A DNA stretch of 15,696 nt from Pseudomonadota bacterium (GTDB lineage Bacteria; Pseudomonadota; Alphaproteobacteria; Acetobacterales; Acetobacteraceae), in the NCBI GenBank assembly GCA_021828605.1, contig JAJZEG010000069.1, forward strand, positions 1-15,696, given 5' to 3'. This document shows positions 1 through 7,040 of this stretch, piece by piece (the stretch's first letter is position 1; the number at the start of each line of letters is the position of its first letter). The position numbers and the translations under genes were made by a program. The notes under the pieces are model-generated. The model did no database searches, was not told the DNA's origin, and saw only the letters and a list, made by a program, of their open reading frames with translations.

Positions 1-187
1 CGTCTCGATGCGGCTGATCCGCGAATTCGGCATGTATGCCACCCCGATCAACTACCCCACCGTCCCCGCCGGCACCGAGCGTCTCCGCTTCACGCCGGGC
101 CCCAAACATACCGAAGCGATGATGGATGATTTGATTATCGCGCTGAAACACATCCTCGCCGACGAACCCGGCATCGTCGCCGCCTGA
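1..187 (+). CDS. hemA: 5-aminolevulinate synthase, C-terminal end (partial)
   Basis: Only the last ~61 codons are in the window (frame starting at base 2, TGA at 185-187); the 5' part lies upstream. The enzyme condenses glycine and succinyl-CoA to 5-aminolevulinate with pyridoxal phosphate, the first step of haem synthesis by the C4 route used by alphaproteobacteria. The visible residues PINYPTVPAGTERLRFTPGP, followed by a K-H-T-E helix, match the conserved C-terminal segment of ALA synthases (consensus INYPTVP-GTERLR-TP-P-H). A haem-synthesis gene next to several c-type cytochromes is suggestive but may be chance. No terminator is obvious between it and the downstream tRNA. Confidence 0.9.
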   Translation, partial: VSMRLIREFGMYATPINYPTVPAGTERLRFTPGPKHTEAMMDDLIIALKHILADEPGIVAA

Positions 188-196
188 CCACCGCGT

Positions 197-240
197 GCGA
201 GAGCGCCCACCTTGCGAGAGTGCCCACCTTGCGAGAGTGC
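197..240. repeat. 17-bp tandem direct repeat, about 2.6 copies
   Basis: The unit gcgagagYgcccacctt occurs at 197-213 and 214-230, with a partial third copy (gcgagagtgc) at 231-240. It lies just after the hemA stop and before the tRNA. It looks like a local slippage duplication; no function is evident. Confidence 0.7.
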
Positions 241-267
241 ATGCGCCTCGCTATAGCGGCGCGATAT

Positions 268-342
<75 letters not shown>

Positions 343-388
343 TCTCATTGATTGAGTGGCCCAGCCTATCCCGCGCGCGCCGCGTCGT

Positions 389-799
389 TCAACGCGTCCC
401 GCCTTTCGACAATGCCGTGATCAATGGGCACGCTACCGCGTCGCCACGCGCGCAATCCGCCACCAGCGTCGCCAAAACCGTCTGCATCGCGGTCAAATCG
501 ACAATTTTCGCCGCGATATCAGCCAAATGCTGGTTTGCCAGTAATTGCACCTGCGCGCAGGCATTTTCTTGAGCGTCGCCGAGGCTGAGTAAACTCCGCA
601 CCTCATCCAGCGAAAATCCCAACTCACGCGCGCGCCTGATGAAAAATATCCTGGCGATATCAGCATCGCCATAAACCCGACGACCATTCTCCGCCCGCTG
701 CGCCCGCTGCACGATGCCCAGTTTTTCATAAAACCGGATCGCATCAATCCCACACCCGGTTCGGCGTGCGACCACCCCGATTGAGACATTTAAACCCAT
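389..799 (-). CDS. merR: MerR mercury-responsive transcriptional regulator
   Basis: 136-residue MerR-family regulator. The N-terminal winged helix (about residues 5-72) has IGVVARRTGCGIDAIRFYEK and the wing motif ENGRRVY; a dimerisation helix follows. The three Hg-binding cysteines of true MerR proteins are present: C81, C116 and C124, with the CPLI motif after the last (C82, C117, C126 in Tn501 MerR). The last pair is spaced C-x7-C rather than C-x8-C. As a dimer it should bind the dyad at 816-830, repress, and on binding Hg(II) untwist the merA promoter. The ATG at 799 is chosen because it gives family length; upstream in-frame codons would cross the operator. The gene is divergent from merA, with an AGGAG next to the operator 12 bases before the start. 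Confidence 0.9.
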   Translation of the reverse strand: MGLNVSIGVVARRTGCGIDAIRFYEKLGIVQRAQRAENGRRVYGDADIARIFFIRRARELGFSLDEVRSLLSLGDAQENACAQVQLLANQHLADIAAKIVDLTAMQTVLATLVADCARGDAVACPLITALSKGGTR

Positions 800-809
800 G
801 CGAGCCCCC

Positions 810-840
810 TTGCTCCTGGAGTAACTCCAGCATCCATAAC
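810..840 (+). promoter_or_regulatory. MerR-type operator/promoter for merA
   Basis: The perfect dyad CTGGAGTAACTCCAG (816-830) lies between a -35-like TTGCTC (810-815) and a -10-like CATAAC (835-840). The spacer is 19 bp, the abnormally long spacing typical of MerR-activated promoters. It reads toward merA, with a predicted start near 847. The same dyad abuts the merR start region, so MerR probably also represses its own gene. Confidence 0.8.
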
Positions 841-877
841 CGGTCTCAGCCAACAAACCAACGCACTCTCCACCCCC

Positions 878-2353
878 ATGACCGATCGGCACCCACCAAT
901 GCACCCGATCGCGCAGCGCGCAGCCATCGTCCCTGATGACATGAAGCGCCATATCGCCATCATCGGCAGCGGTGGGGCCGCGTTTGCCGCTGCCATCCGT
1001 GCTGTCGAAGCCGGGGCGCGGGTCACCATGATCGAACGTGCGCCGATCCTGGGCGGCACCTGCGTTAATGTCGGGTGCATCCCGTCAAAAATCATGATCC
1101 GCGCCGCTGAGATCAGGCATGATCAAGCCCATCATCGGTTTGCGGGCATCGGGCAATCCGAAACACCGCTGAATCACCCCGCCTTGTTAGCACAAATCCG
1201 CGCGACGGTTGATGCGTTGCGCCATACAAAATATGAAACGATTTTGCGCAACACATCAGAAATAACCCTGCTTCGTGGCTCAGCCCGCTTCGATGGCCCG
1301 CATCGCCTGCTGGTCACCGATGAAGCCGGTACCTGCACCAAACTAACGCCCGACCGGATTCTGATTGCCACCGGCGCAACCCCGATGATCCCCTCTATCC
1401 CCGGACTGGCCGGAACCCCTTTTTGGACCTCGACCGAGGCATTATTCGCGGACGCGCTGCCGACCAGCCTGATTGTGATCGGCTCGTCGACCATCGCCCT
1501 CGAACTCGCCCAGGCCTATCATCGGCTGGGCACGGCGGTCACCGTGCTTGCCCGCACAACATTATTATCGCGCAACGATCCCGCGCTCGGCACCGCCCTG
1601 CACGCCCTATTCGACGCCGAGGGGATCCGTGTGCTCGACAATACTCAAGCGCACGCCATCAGTTATCAAAACCATCAATTCTCTGTGGCACTCACCTCGC
1701 GCACCGATGCGCTAAACCTGATCACCGCCGACCATCTCTTGATTGCAACGGGGCGCGAACCCAACACCGCCCAACTCGGCCTTGATCTTGCTGGTATCGA
1801 GACCAACGCTACCGGCGCGATTATTGTCGATCCGCAGCTCCAAACCTCGGTGAACACCATCTACGCCGCCGGTGATTGCAGCACTATGCCGCAACTGGTT
1901 TATGTTGCTGCCGCCGCTGGCACCCGCGCCGCGATCAATATGACCGGCGGCAACGCAACCCTTGATCTCGCGATCGTGCCCACCGTGATTTTCACTGATC
2001 CTGCCGTCGCCTGTGTTGGCCTTGACGAAGCGCAGGCCGGTGCGGCGGGCATCAACGTCATCACCCGCCGCCTTGATTTGGATCATGTGCCGCGCGCCCT
2101 GGCCAATTTTGACACCAGCGGCTTCATTAAATTGGTGGCGCATGCCGAGTCCGGGCACCTGCTCGGCGCCCAAATCCTTGCCCGCAACGCCGGTGACATC
2201 ATTCAAACCGCCGCTCTCGCCATCCGCTATCGCATGACCGTGCGCGATCTTGGCGACATGCTGTTTCCCTATTTGACCATGGCCGAAGGACTAAAACTCA
2301 CCGCCCAAACCTTCAGTAAAAATATCGCACAGCTCTCCTGTTGTGCAGGTTAA
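878..2353 (+). CDS. merA: Mercury(II) reductase
   Basis: Cytoplasmic FAD enzyme of the pyridine nucleotide-disulfide oxidoreductase family; it uses NADPH to reduce Hg(II) to volatile Hg(0). FAD motif IAIIGSGGAA is at about residues 26-35, redox-active disulfide GGTCVNVGCIPSK (C62, C67) at 59-71, the NAD(P) domain motif IVIGSS in the middle, AAGDC at the FAD site, and YVAAAAGTRAA and FPYLTMAEGLKL in the dimer domain. The C-terminal vicinal pair in QLSCCAG (C488, C489) hands Hg(II) to the active site and separates MerA from lipoamide dehydrogenase. The N-terminal metal-binding (NmerA) domain is missing. The start is uncertain: 878 is the longest reading, but ATG at 941 (MKRHIAIIGSGG) would fit the family core, and neither has a clear ribosome site. 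First gene of the mer transcription unit. Confidence 0.95.
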   Translation: MTDRHPPMHPIAQRAAIVPDDMKRHIAIIGSGGAAFAAAIRAVEAGARVTMIERAPILGGTCVNVGCIPSKIMIRAAEIRHDQAHHRFAGIGQSETPLNHPALLAQIRATVDALRHTKYETILRNTSEITLLRGSARFDGPHRLLVTDEAGTCTKLTPDRILIATGATPMIPSIPGLAGTPFWTSTEALFADALPTSLIVIGSSTIALELAQAYHRLGTAVTVLARTTLLSRNDPALGTALHALFDAEGIRVLDNTQAHAISYQNHQFSVALTSRTDALNLITADHLLIATGREPNTAQLGLDLAGIETNATGAIIVDPQLQTSVNTIYAAGDCSTMPQLVYVAAAAGTRAAINMTGGNATLDLAIVPTVIFTDPAVACVGLDEAQAGAAGINVITRRLDLDHVPRALANFDTSGFIKLVAHAESGHLLGAQILARNAGDIIQTAALAIRYRMTVRDLGDMLFPYLTMAEGLKLTAQTFSKNIAQLSCCAG

Positions 2354-2381
2354 CTTCGTGTTATCTGATAGGAATTGACCC

Positions 2382-2915
2382 ATGCTTTATGCTCCAACCC
2401 GCACCCTGCGCATCGCCTTAATGACGTGCCTGATTGCCCTGCCCTTCATCGCCCGCGCCGCACCACAGCATGCCCGCCTCGCACCCAACGCGTCGTTTAT
2501 CAGCGCGGGAAAAACCATTTCTCTCGCCGCCTATCACGGCCACCCGATCATGCTCTGGCAGGTGGCAACCTGGTGCGGCAGTTGCAAAGCCGGATTGCGC
2601 GCCTTTGCCCGAAACCAAAAATTGATTGATCGCTCGCCAATTCGCATCATCGTGCTCCGCGATTACAAAAATGGCGGCTATCCCGGCATCAGCATCACCA
2701 AATTTGCAGCCCAAGTTGCACCAAGCCTGCTCGATGATCCCTATTTCGTTTTCGGAAATGACAGCAAAATCCTCTATCAACGCTATAATCCCAACCACGA
2801 TATCGATATTTATGACCTGATCAACACCGATCATCAGATCACCCTGATCGGCTCAACCCCCTCGGCGACATTTGGCACCATCAAAGCCTTCATCAACGCC
2901 CCGCATCGACCATGA
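2382..2915 (+). CDS. Exported thioredoxin-like protein of the mer operon
   Basis: 177 residues. A signal peptide covers about 1-26 (hydrophobic core around residues 9-24, ending ARAA), so it is probably periplasmic. The mature part has a thioredoxin-like motif WCGSCK (C65, C68) after a strand (HPIMLWQVAT), typical of TlpA/peroxiredoxin-like folds, although the usual cis-Pro site is not clear. It starts 28 bp after merA behind an AGGAA site and overlaps the next gene by 4 bp (ATGA), so it is co-transcribed with both. It is not one of the standard mer proteins. Inference: it could keep thiols of the transporter or substrate reduced, or bind Hg(II) periplasmically in place of MerP. The WCGSC motif is certain; its role is not. 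Confidence 0.75.
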   Translation: MLYAPTRTLRIALMTCLIALPFIARAAPQHARLAPNASFISAGKTISLAAYHGHPIMLWQVATWCGSCKAGLRAFARNQKLIDRSPIRIIVLRDYKNGGYPGISITKFAAQVAPSLLDDPYFVFGNDSKILYQRYNPNHDIDIYDLINTDHQITLIGSTPSATFGTIKAFINAPHRP

Positions 2916-3433
2916 ACCGAGCATGGCTGCGTCCGATCATCGATCTGCCGCTCGCAATCCGCCTGGCCGCCACCGATCAGCGCGCCCGGCTCTGGGGCCA
3001 AGCGAGTTTCCTGATCAGTTTGATTTTCTATTTGCTGGCCCTGCCTGCAACCGATACTGGCGGCATAATCGGCTTGGTATCGTTACGATTTCTGACCTGC
3101 GCCGACGCGGCATTGGCGCTATTGATGGCAAGCCTGCTCGGCCTCACGACGCCTCTCGGCCTGTATAGCATGCGCATCGGCGTCGGGGGGAAAACCAGCA
3201 CATCCCTGATCGGCGCCATCCTCGCGGTGCTGCCAACCTTGCTCTGCTGCTCGCCGGTGCTGCCGCTGATCATCACTACACTCGCCTCAACCCTGCCCAT
3301 CGCCGCCACCATCGGCTCACCGCTACAAGGCTTCATCGCGACCCATGAAGCCTGGATTTATGCTATCGCCGTCAGCGTGATGGGCTGGGGGCTTTATGCC
3401 AATGCGCGGCGGGCTCTATATTGCGCCTGCTGA
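2912..3433 (+). CDS. Multi-pass membrane protein with MerF-like C-terminal half
   Basis: 173 residues, about four to five membrane segments (roughly 31-45, 52-88, 98-125, 146-162). The C-terminal half resembles MerF. A Cys-Cys-x-Pro motif lies in a hydrophobic helix (LLCCSPVLP, C112-C113; MerF has LCCFTPVLV), a second helix ends in GLYANARR (MerF: GLTIYAIQRKR), and a C-terminal cysteine pair follows (C171, C173; MerF ends in a CC pair). In MerF and MerT such pairs pass Hg(II) inward to MerA. The N-terminal ~95 residues have no match I recognise and carry one more cysteine (C63). It overlaps the thioredoxin-like gene by ATGA and is the last gene of the mer unit. Assignment as a Hg(II) importer rests on motif resemblance and context. 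Confidence 0.65.
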   Translation: MNRAWLRPIIDLPLAIRLAATDQRARLWGQASFLISLIFYLLALPATDTGGIIGLVSLRFLTCADAALALLMASLLGLTTPLGLYSMRIGVGGKTSTSLIGAILAVLPTLLCCSPVLPLIITTLASTLPIAATIGSPLQGFIATHEAWIYAIAVSVMGWGLYANARRALYCAC

Positions 3434-3463
3434 TTATCGCCCGCTGATTAACGCACGTCGTCA

Positions 3464-3505
3464 TTGATCCAGATCAAAGAATAATTCCTCGTTTGGCCGC
3501 ATAAC
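3464..3505 (+). promoter_or_regulatory. FNR-dependent class II promoter of the porin-cytochrome gene
   Basis: The perfect FNR site TTGATCCAGATCAA (3464-3477; TTGAT-N4-ATCAA) is followed by a -10-like CATAAC (3500-3505). A start site about 7 bases after the -10 (near 3512) puts the centre of the box at -41.5, the class II position where FNR contacts RNA polymerase directly. No good -35 is needed or seen. The FNR-type regulator encoded at 5453-6202 has the matching E-x2-SR recognition residues. Confidence 0.8.
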
Positions 3506-3528
3506 CACACAGCGCCACTGAGGACCCG

Positions 3529-4896
3529 ATGATCCCGATCTACCAAAACCGACGAACCAAACTGCATGCCGCCGCTTTGGCGCTGGGCATTGCCCTGGCA
3601 TCGCCACAGATCGCCCACGCGATCCCGGCCTTCGCTGCTCAAACCGGCGAGCCTTGTTCGGCGTGCCATATCGGTTTTCCGCAACTCACCCAGTTCGGTC
3701 GTGAATTCAAGCTTGAAGGCTATATCGCGGGCGGAACCTTCCCGACCTTGAAAAACTTTGCCCTCATGTCGCAAATCGGCTTCACCCAGCTGCATGATAA
3801 AATCCCCGGCGGCCTAGCCCCCGGCTTCAAAACCAATGATGCCTGGACCGCCCAGCAAACCAGCCTGTTTTTCGGCGGCGCTATCGATGCGCATTTGGGC
3901 ATCGGCGCCTTCATCCAAACCACCTATGACGGCGTCACCCACCAATGGCATTGGGACAATACCGACATTCGGCTCGCCCGACCCGGCACCCTGTTCGGCA
4001 AACCGCTCTTTTACGGTTTCACTTTCAATAACGCACCAGGCGTCTCGGATTTATGGAACACGCCGCCCAGCTGGGGCTATCCCTATATTGCCCCTGAATT
4101 GGCTCCCGGCCCGGTTGCAGAACTGCAAATCCCCGCTTTGGCCCAATCGGTTTACGGGTTCGGCGCCTATGGCGCGCTCAACCTGACACCCGAAAACATG
4201 ATCTATACCGAGGCTGATCTGTATCAATCACTCCCCAACCGGCTCGGCACCGCGCTTGGCGTCGGCCCCGTCCCGCCGGTCGCCGGCGTAATCCCTTATC
4301 TCCGGCTCGCGCTCCAACATTCCTGGGGCACCAGTTCGCTGGAAATCGGCTCCTATGCGCTGTTCGACCGCCCCTACCCGCAAGGGGTAACCGGCGGTGC
4401 GACCGACCAGATCATCGATGTCGCGGCGGATTCGCAATTTCAATATATCACCGCGAAACAAGCTTTCTCGGTGCAGGCCAACCTCATTCATCAATCGCAA
4501 AACTGGCAAGCGAGTTATCCGCTCGGCCTGACCGCCCACCGCGCCGATACGCTGAATACGATCACCCTTACCGTCTCAGAGCTTCTGATCCAAAAATACG
4601 GCGTCACCCTCTCCTACAACCAGCTCTACGGCAGCGCAGACCCGGTGCTCTACGCCGCATCCCCGATCGGCGGCAGCGCCAACGGCAAGCCCAACACCAT
4701 CAGCTATACCACCGAGCTTGATTATTACCCGTTCAATAATGGCGGCCCGAAATTTCTGCCCTGGTTGAACGCGAAGTTTTTTGTCGAAAACACCGTCTAT
4801 CCCGTCTTCAATGGCGGCGTGCGCAACTATGACGGTGCCAGACGCAGCGCCCAAGCCAACGACGTTTTGTTCGCAGGCGTATGGTTGGCATTTTGA
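3529..4896 (+). CDS. Outer-membrane porin with N-terminal c-type haem (Cyc2-like)
   Basis: 455 residues. A signal peptide covers about 1-31 (cleaved near AHA|IP). A single haem motif CSACH (C43, C46, H47) follows in the context FAAQTGEPCSACHIGFPQLT, with FGREFKLEGY after it. The rest (about 70-455) is rich in alternating aromatic and polar strands and ends in WLAF, as outer-membrane beta-barrels do. Haem at the N terminus plus a barrel is the architecture of Cyc2 iron-oxidising porin-cytochromes and of a broader alphaproteobacterial family of unknown role. It could carry electrons across the outer membrane, for Fe(II) oxidation or Fe(III) reduction; the sequence cannot tell which. ATG at 3529 has AGGA five bases upstream. 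Probably co-transcribed with the cytochrome at 4942 and controlled by FNR. Confidence 0.8.
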   Translation: MIPIYQNRRTKLHAAALALGIALASPQIAHAIPAFAAQTGEPCSACHIGFPQLTQFGREFKLEGYIAGGTFPTLKNFALMSQIGFTQLHDKIPGGLAPGFKTNDAWTAQQTSLFFGGAIDAHLGIGAFIQTTYDGVTHQWHWDNTDIRLARPGTLFGKPLFYGFTFNNAPGVSDLWNTPPSWGYPYIAPELAPGPVAELQIPALAQSVYGFGAYGALNLTPENMIYTEADLYQSLPNRLGTALGVGPVPPVAGVIPYLRLALQHSWGTSSLEIGSYALFDRPYPQGVTGGATDQIIDVAADSQFQYITAKQAFSVQANLIHQSQNWQASYPLGLTAHRADTLNTITLTVSELLIQKYGVTLSYNQLYGSADPVLYAASPIGGSANGKPNTISYTTELDYYPFNNGGPKFLPWLNAKFFVENTVYPVFNGGVRNYDGARRSAQANDVLFAGVWLAF

Positions 4897-4941
4897 ATTG
4901 ATCATGTTTTTTCCTGCACCCAACCTAATAGGAGCACTCCA

Positions 4942-5346
4942 ATGTCGTCACGCCTGACCCTGCCCATCCTCACCGCCCTCGTGACTTTGTGCCTCACCGC
5001 GACAGCCCTGGCTGGCGCTTCGCCGACCGGCAATGCCGTCAAAGGCAAAGCCATTTTCAGCGCCCAATGCGCGTCCTGCCACGCCGCCGCCGCTGGCCAA
5101 AACGGCATTGGCCCCAGCCTGTATGATGTGTATGGCGAACCCGCCGCGCACACAGCCGGATTTCAATTCTCGCCCGCGCTAAAAGCCGCGCATATCGTCT
5201 GGACACCAGCCGCACTCAACAAATTCATCACCAACCCACAGGCCGATATTCCCGGCACCAAAATGCCCTATATGGGCCTGGCCAACGCTCAAAAGCGCGC
5301 CGATGTCATCGCCTATCTCGCAACCCTCGGTGACAAGGATCACTAG
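4942..5346 (+). CDS. Class I cytochrome c, periplasmic
   Basis: 134 residues. A signal peptide covers about 1-24 (cleaved near ALA|G). Haem binds at CASCH (C43, C46, H47), and the second axial ligand is probably M108 in PGTKMPYMGL, the classic cytochrome c2/c550 signature. GIGPSLYDVYG and the C-terminal helix (ADVIAYLATL) also fit the family, and length is normal. The gene follows the porin-cytochrome by 45 bp with a good AGGAG site before the ATG. A soluble electron carrier directly behind a porin-cytochrome suggests it is the periplasmic partner shuttling electrons between the inner-membrane chain and the outer-membrane haem. Confidence 0.92.
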   Translation: MSSRLTLPILTALVTLCLTATALAGASPTGNAVKGKAIFSAQCASCHAAAAGQNGIGPSLYDVYGEPAAHTAGFQFSPALKAAHIVWTPAALNKFITNPQADIPGTKMPYMGLANAQKRADVIAYLATLGDKDH

Positions 5347-5379
5347 GGCAACACTCTAAACCCTCTATTGACCAAAATT

Positions 5380-5419
5380 CGATTGACAATCGCTGGTCGA
5401 ACGCCAACTTAAATGTTGG
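5380..5419. promoter_or_regulatory. Two dyads upstream of the FNR-type gene
   Basis: CGATTG-A-CAATCG (5380-5392) is a perfect 13-bp palindrome that includes a TTGACA (5383-5388) resembling a -35 hexamer. CCAAC-TTAAAT-GTTGG (5404-5419) is a second inverted repeat covering the expected -10 area. Together they could be an operator/promoter for the regulator, but neither matches a site I can name. Confidence 0.35.
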
Positions 5420-5452
5420 TCCTTCGAATTGATCGGGGCCATAGGATCAGCG

Positions 5453-6202
5453 ATGTCGCATCAGCAAAACGGGCTCGGACGATCGCCAATCAATCTTTCG
5501 CACGCCATTATTCCGGGCCTTTGCGCTGGCTGCTCGGCGCGTAATATCGGCCTGTGCGATGCGTTGGACGACCAGGATCTGCATTTCCTGGCCAGTGTCG
5601 CAACCTCCCACATCCTGCAAAAAGGCCAGATCTTTATCGCGGAAGGCGATCAAGCCCAGCATTTTTTCAATATTAATCGGGGCACCGCCAAATTATTCAA
5701 GGATCTTCCCGATGGAAGACGGCAAATCACCGGCTTTGTCCGTGCTGGCGACTTTGTTGGCCTCGCCGCCGCTAACCAGTACGGCTTCACTGCCGAAGCA
5801 ATCAACGCGGTGCAGCTTTGCCGGTTTGATCGCACCGAAATCCGTTCGGTATTCACCGCTTTTCCCGCCCTTGAACGCCGATTGCTTGATATCGCCTCGC
5901 ACGAGCTGATCCTGGCCCAGGAGCAAATGCTGCTCCTCGGTCGCAAAACCGCCATCGAGCGCCTCGCCTCGTTTCTCTGGAGTTTGAGCAAACGCACCGC
6001 AATCAACCCGTCCGAGGCCGAGCCGCTCGACCTGCCGATGACCCGCGCCGAAATCGGCGACTATCTCGGCCTCACCATCGAGACCGTCTCGCGCGCTTTG
6101 ACCCGCTTACGGCAGCAAAATATCATTGACGACCACGCCCGGCACAATGTTAGAATAATTAACTATAGCCGCTTATCTGCCCTCGCCAACAGCCGCTCCT
6201 GA
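5453..6202 (+). CDS. fnr: FNR-type oxygen-sensing transcriptional regulator
   Basis: 249 residues, Crp/Fnr family. The N-terminal cysteines C24, C27 and C35 (C-x2-C-x7-C, as in alphaproteobacterial FnrN/FnrL) plus C123 (VQLCRF) match the four [4Fe-4S] ligands of FNR (C20, C23, C29, C122 in E. coli). A cyclic-nucleotide-like beta-roll spans about 45-150; the helix-turn-helix at about 196-220 has recognition residues E210, S213 and R214 (ETVSR), the set that reads TTGAT. Without oxygen the cluster would allow dimerisation and activation at TTGAT-N4-ATCAA sites, such as that at 3464-3477. ATG at 5453 is preferred over an in-frame TTG at 5429. Its own promoter region holds two dyads but no perfect FNR box. 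Confidence 0.9.
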   Translation: MSHQQNGLGRSPINLSHAIIPGLCAGCSARNIGLCDALDDQDLHFLASVATSHILQKGQIFIAEGDQAQHFFNINRGTAKLFKDLPDGRRQITGFVRAGDFVGLAAANQYGFTAEAINAVQLCRFDRTEIRSVFTAFPALERRLLDIASHELILAQEQMLLLGRKTAIERLASFLWSLSKRTAINPSEAEPLDLPMTRAEIGDYLGLTIETVSRALTRLRQQNIIDDHARHNVRIINYSRLSALANSRS

Positions 6203-6232
6203 CCCCCATGAGCCCTCACTTTCTATTGATTC

Positions 6233-6284
6233 GGCGCCAATCAAACCGCCCTTCATGCCTCTTGTGCGATCTCGCATTGGCGCC
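6233..6284 (+). repeat. Inverted repeat in the leader of the Met-rich protein gene
   Basis: GGCGCCAAT (6233-6241) is repeated inverted as ATTGGCGCC (6276-6284), giving a 9-bp stem with a 34-base loop. A separate TTGATT/AATCAA pair (6226-6231, 6239-6244) overlaps the left arm, but its spacing does not fit FNR. This may be a leader hairpin or an upstream gene's terminator; function unknown. Confidence 0.3.
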
Positions 6285-6320
6285 CAAATCTTCGTCCGAT
6301 TAATTCCTGGAGACCTGACC

Positions 6321-6944
6321 ATGCTCAACCGACGCTCGCTCGCCACTCTGCTCGGCGGCCTTACCACGACCCTCACCGGCTGGTTCAGCCTCGGTGCGCC
6401 CACGGCCAGCGCCAATCCTCCAGGGTCAATGATGGGGGGCGGCATGATGAATAATCATGACATGCAAGGCATGATGTCGCACGATAATATGATGGGGCCG
6501 ATGAAACTCGGCATGGAGCTGTTCGAGCGTCATGCCGAAATCAAGCGCGCCACCGATTACCTGCCGAACGGGATTATCGACACCACTATTTCCAGCAACC
6601 CGACCACTGCGAGCCTGATCAAGGCACATGTGATCGAAATGTATAATCGCCTCGCCCAAAACCACCCCTTCCCCTACCCGATGAGCCCCAGCGTCACCAC
6701 CATGTTCGCTCACAGCACCGCCTATCACCGGAGCTACCGGCTGCTGCCCGATGGCATCGAGGTCACCGAAACCTCGTCGGACCCAGCCATGGTGAAAGTG
6801 ATCTATGCTCACGCCAAAGAACTCGACCGCTTCGCTAAGGAAGGCATGCCAGCAATGATGCGCGGGATGATGGGCCAAAAACCAAACGGCCCCGCAACCA
6901 AACCCCGTTCGTTACCGTCCAGCCCCCACGACACTCAAACGTGA
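6321..6944 (+). CDS. Met/His-rich exported protein of unknown function
   Basis: 207 residues from ATG 6321, which has CTGGAGA about ten bases upstream; the longer reading from 6255 lacks a signal at its N terminus. The N terminus NRRSLATLLGGL is a twin-arginine-like signal with cleavage near TASA|NP. The mature start is a Met/His/Asp-rich patch (about 37-65) with repeated MM pairs and H46, H54; another Met-rich stretch (GMPAMMRGMMG) lies near residue 190. The middle (about 70-185) looks helical, with HAEIKRATDYLPNG. Met/His-rich segments often bind Cu(I) or similar soft metals in the periplasm. It lies between the FNR gene and a cytochrome gene, so it may serve the same redox module. I recognise the type as a conserved exported protein but not its function. 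Confidence 0.7.
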   Translation: MLNRRSLATLLGGLTTTLTGWFSLGAPTASANPPGSMMGGGMMNNHDMQGMMSHDNMMGPMKLGMELFERHAEIKRATDYLPNGIIDTTISSNPTTASLIKAHVIEMYNRLAQNHPFPYPMSPSVTTMFAHSTAYHRSYRLLPDGIEVTETSSDPAMVKVIYAHAKELDRFAKEGMPAMMRGMMGQKPNGPATKPRSLPSSPHDTQT

Positions 6945-7040
6945 TCGTCCCGTCCGCATTCTCGCAGCAAGGTCCATTGACCGTCACCGCGATTTGATAT
7001 CATATTTTTGGAATATATTGTTCTCCGTTGGGAGTTGGTC

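Noticed and set aside
6226..6244. TTGATT...AATCAA as an FNR site upstream of the Met-rich gene
   Set aside because: The half-sites are too far apart (nine bases between TTGAT and ATCAA instead of four).
6994..7007. FNR box before the second cytochrome gene
   Set aside because: TTGAT is present, but the second half is TATTT instead of ATCAA; only a half-site.
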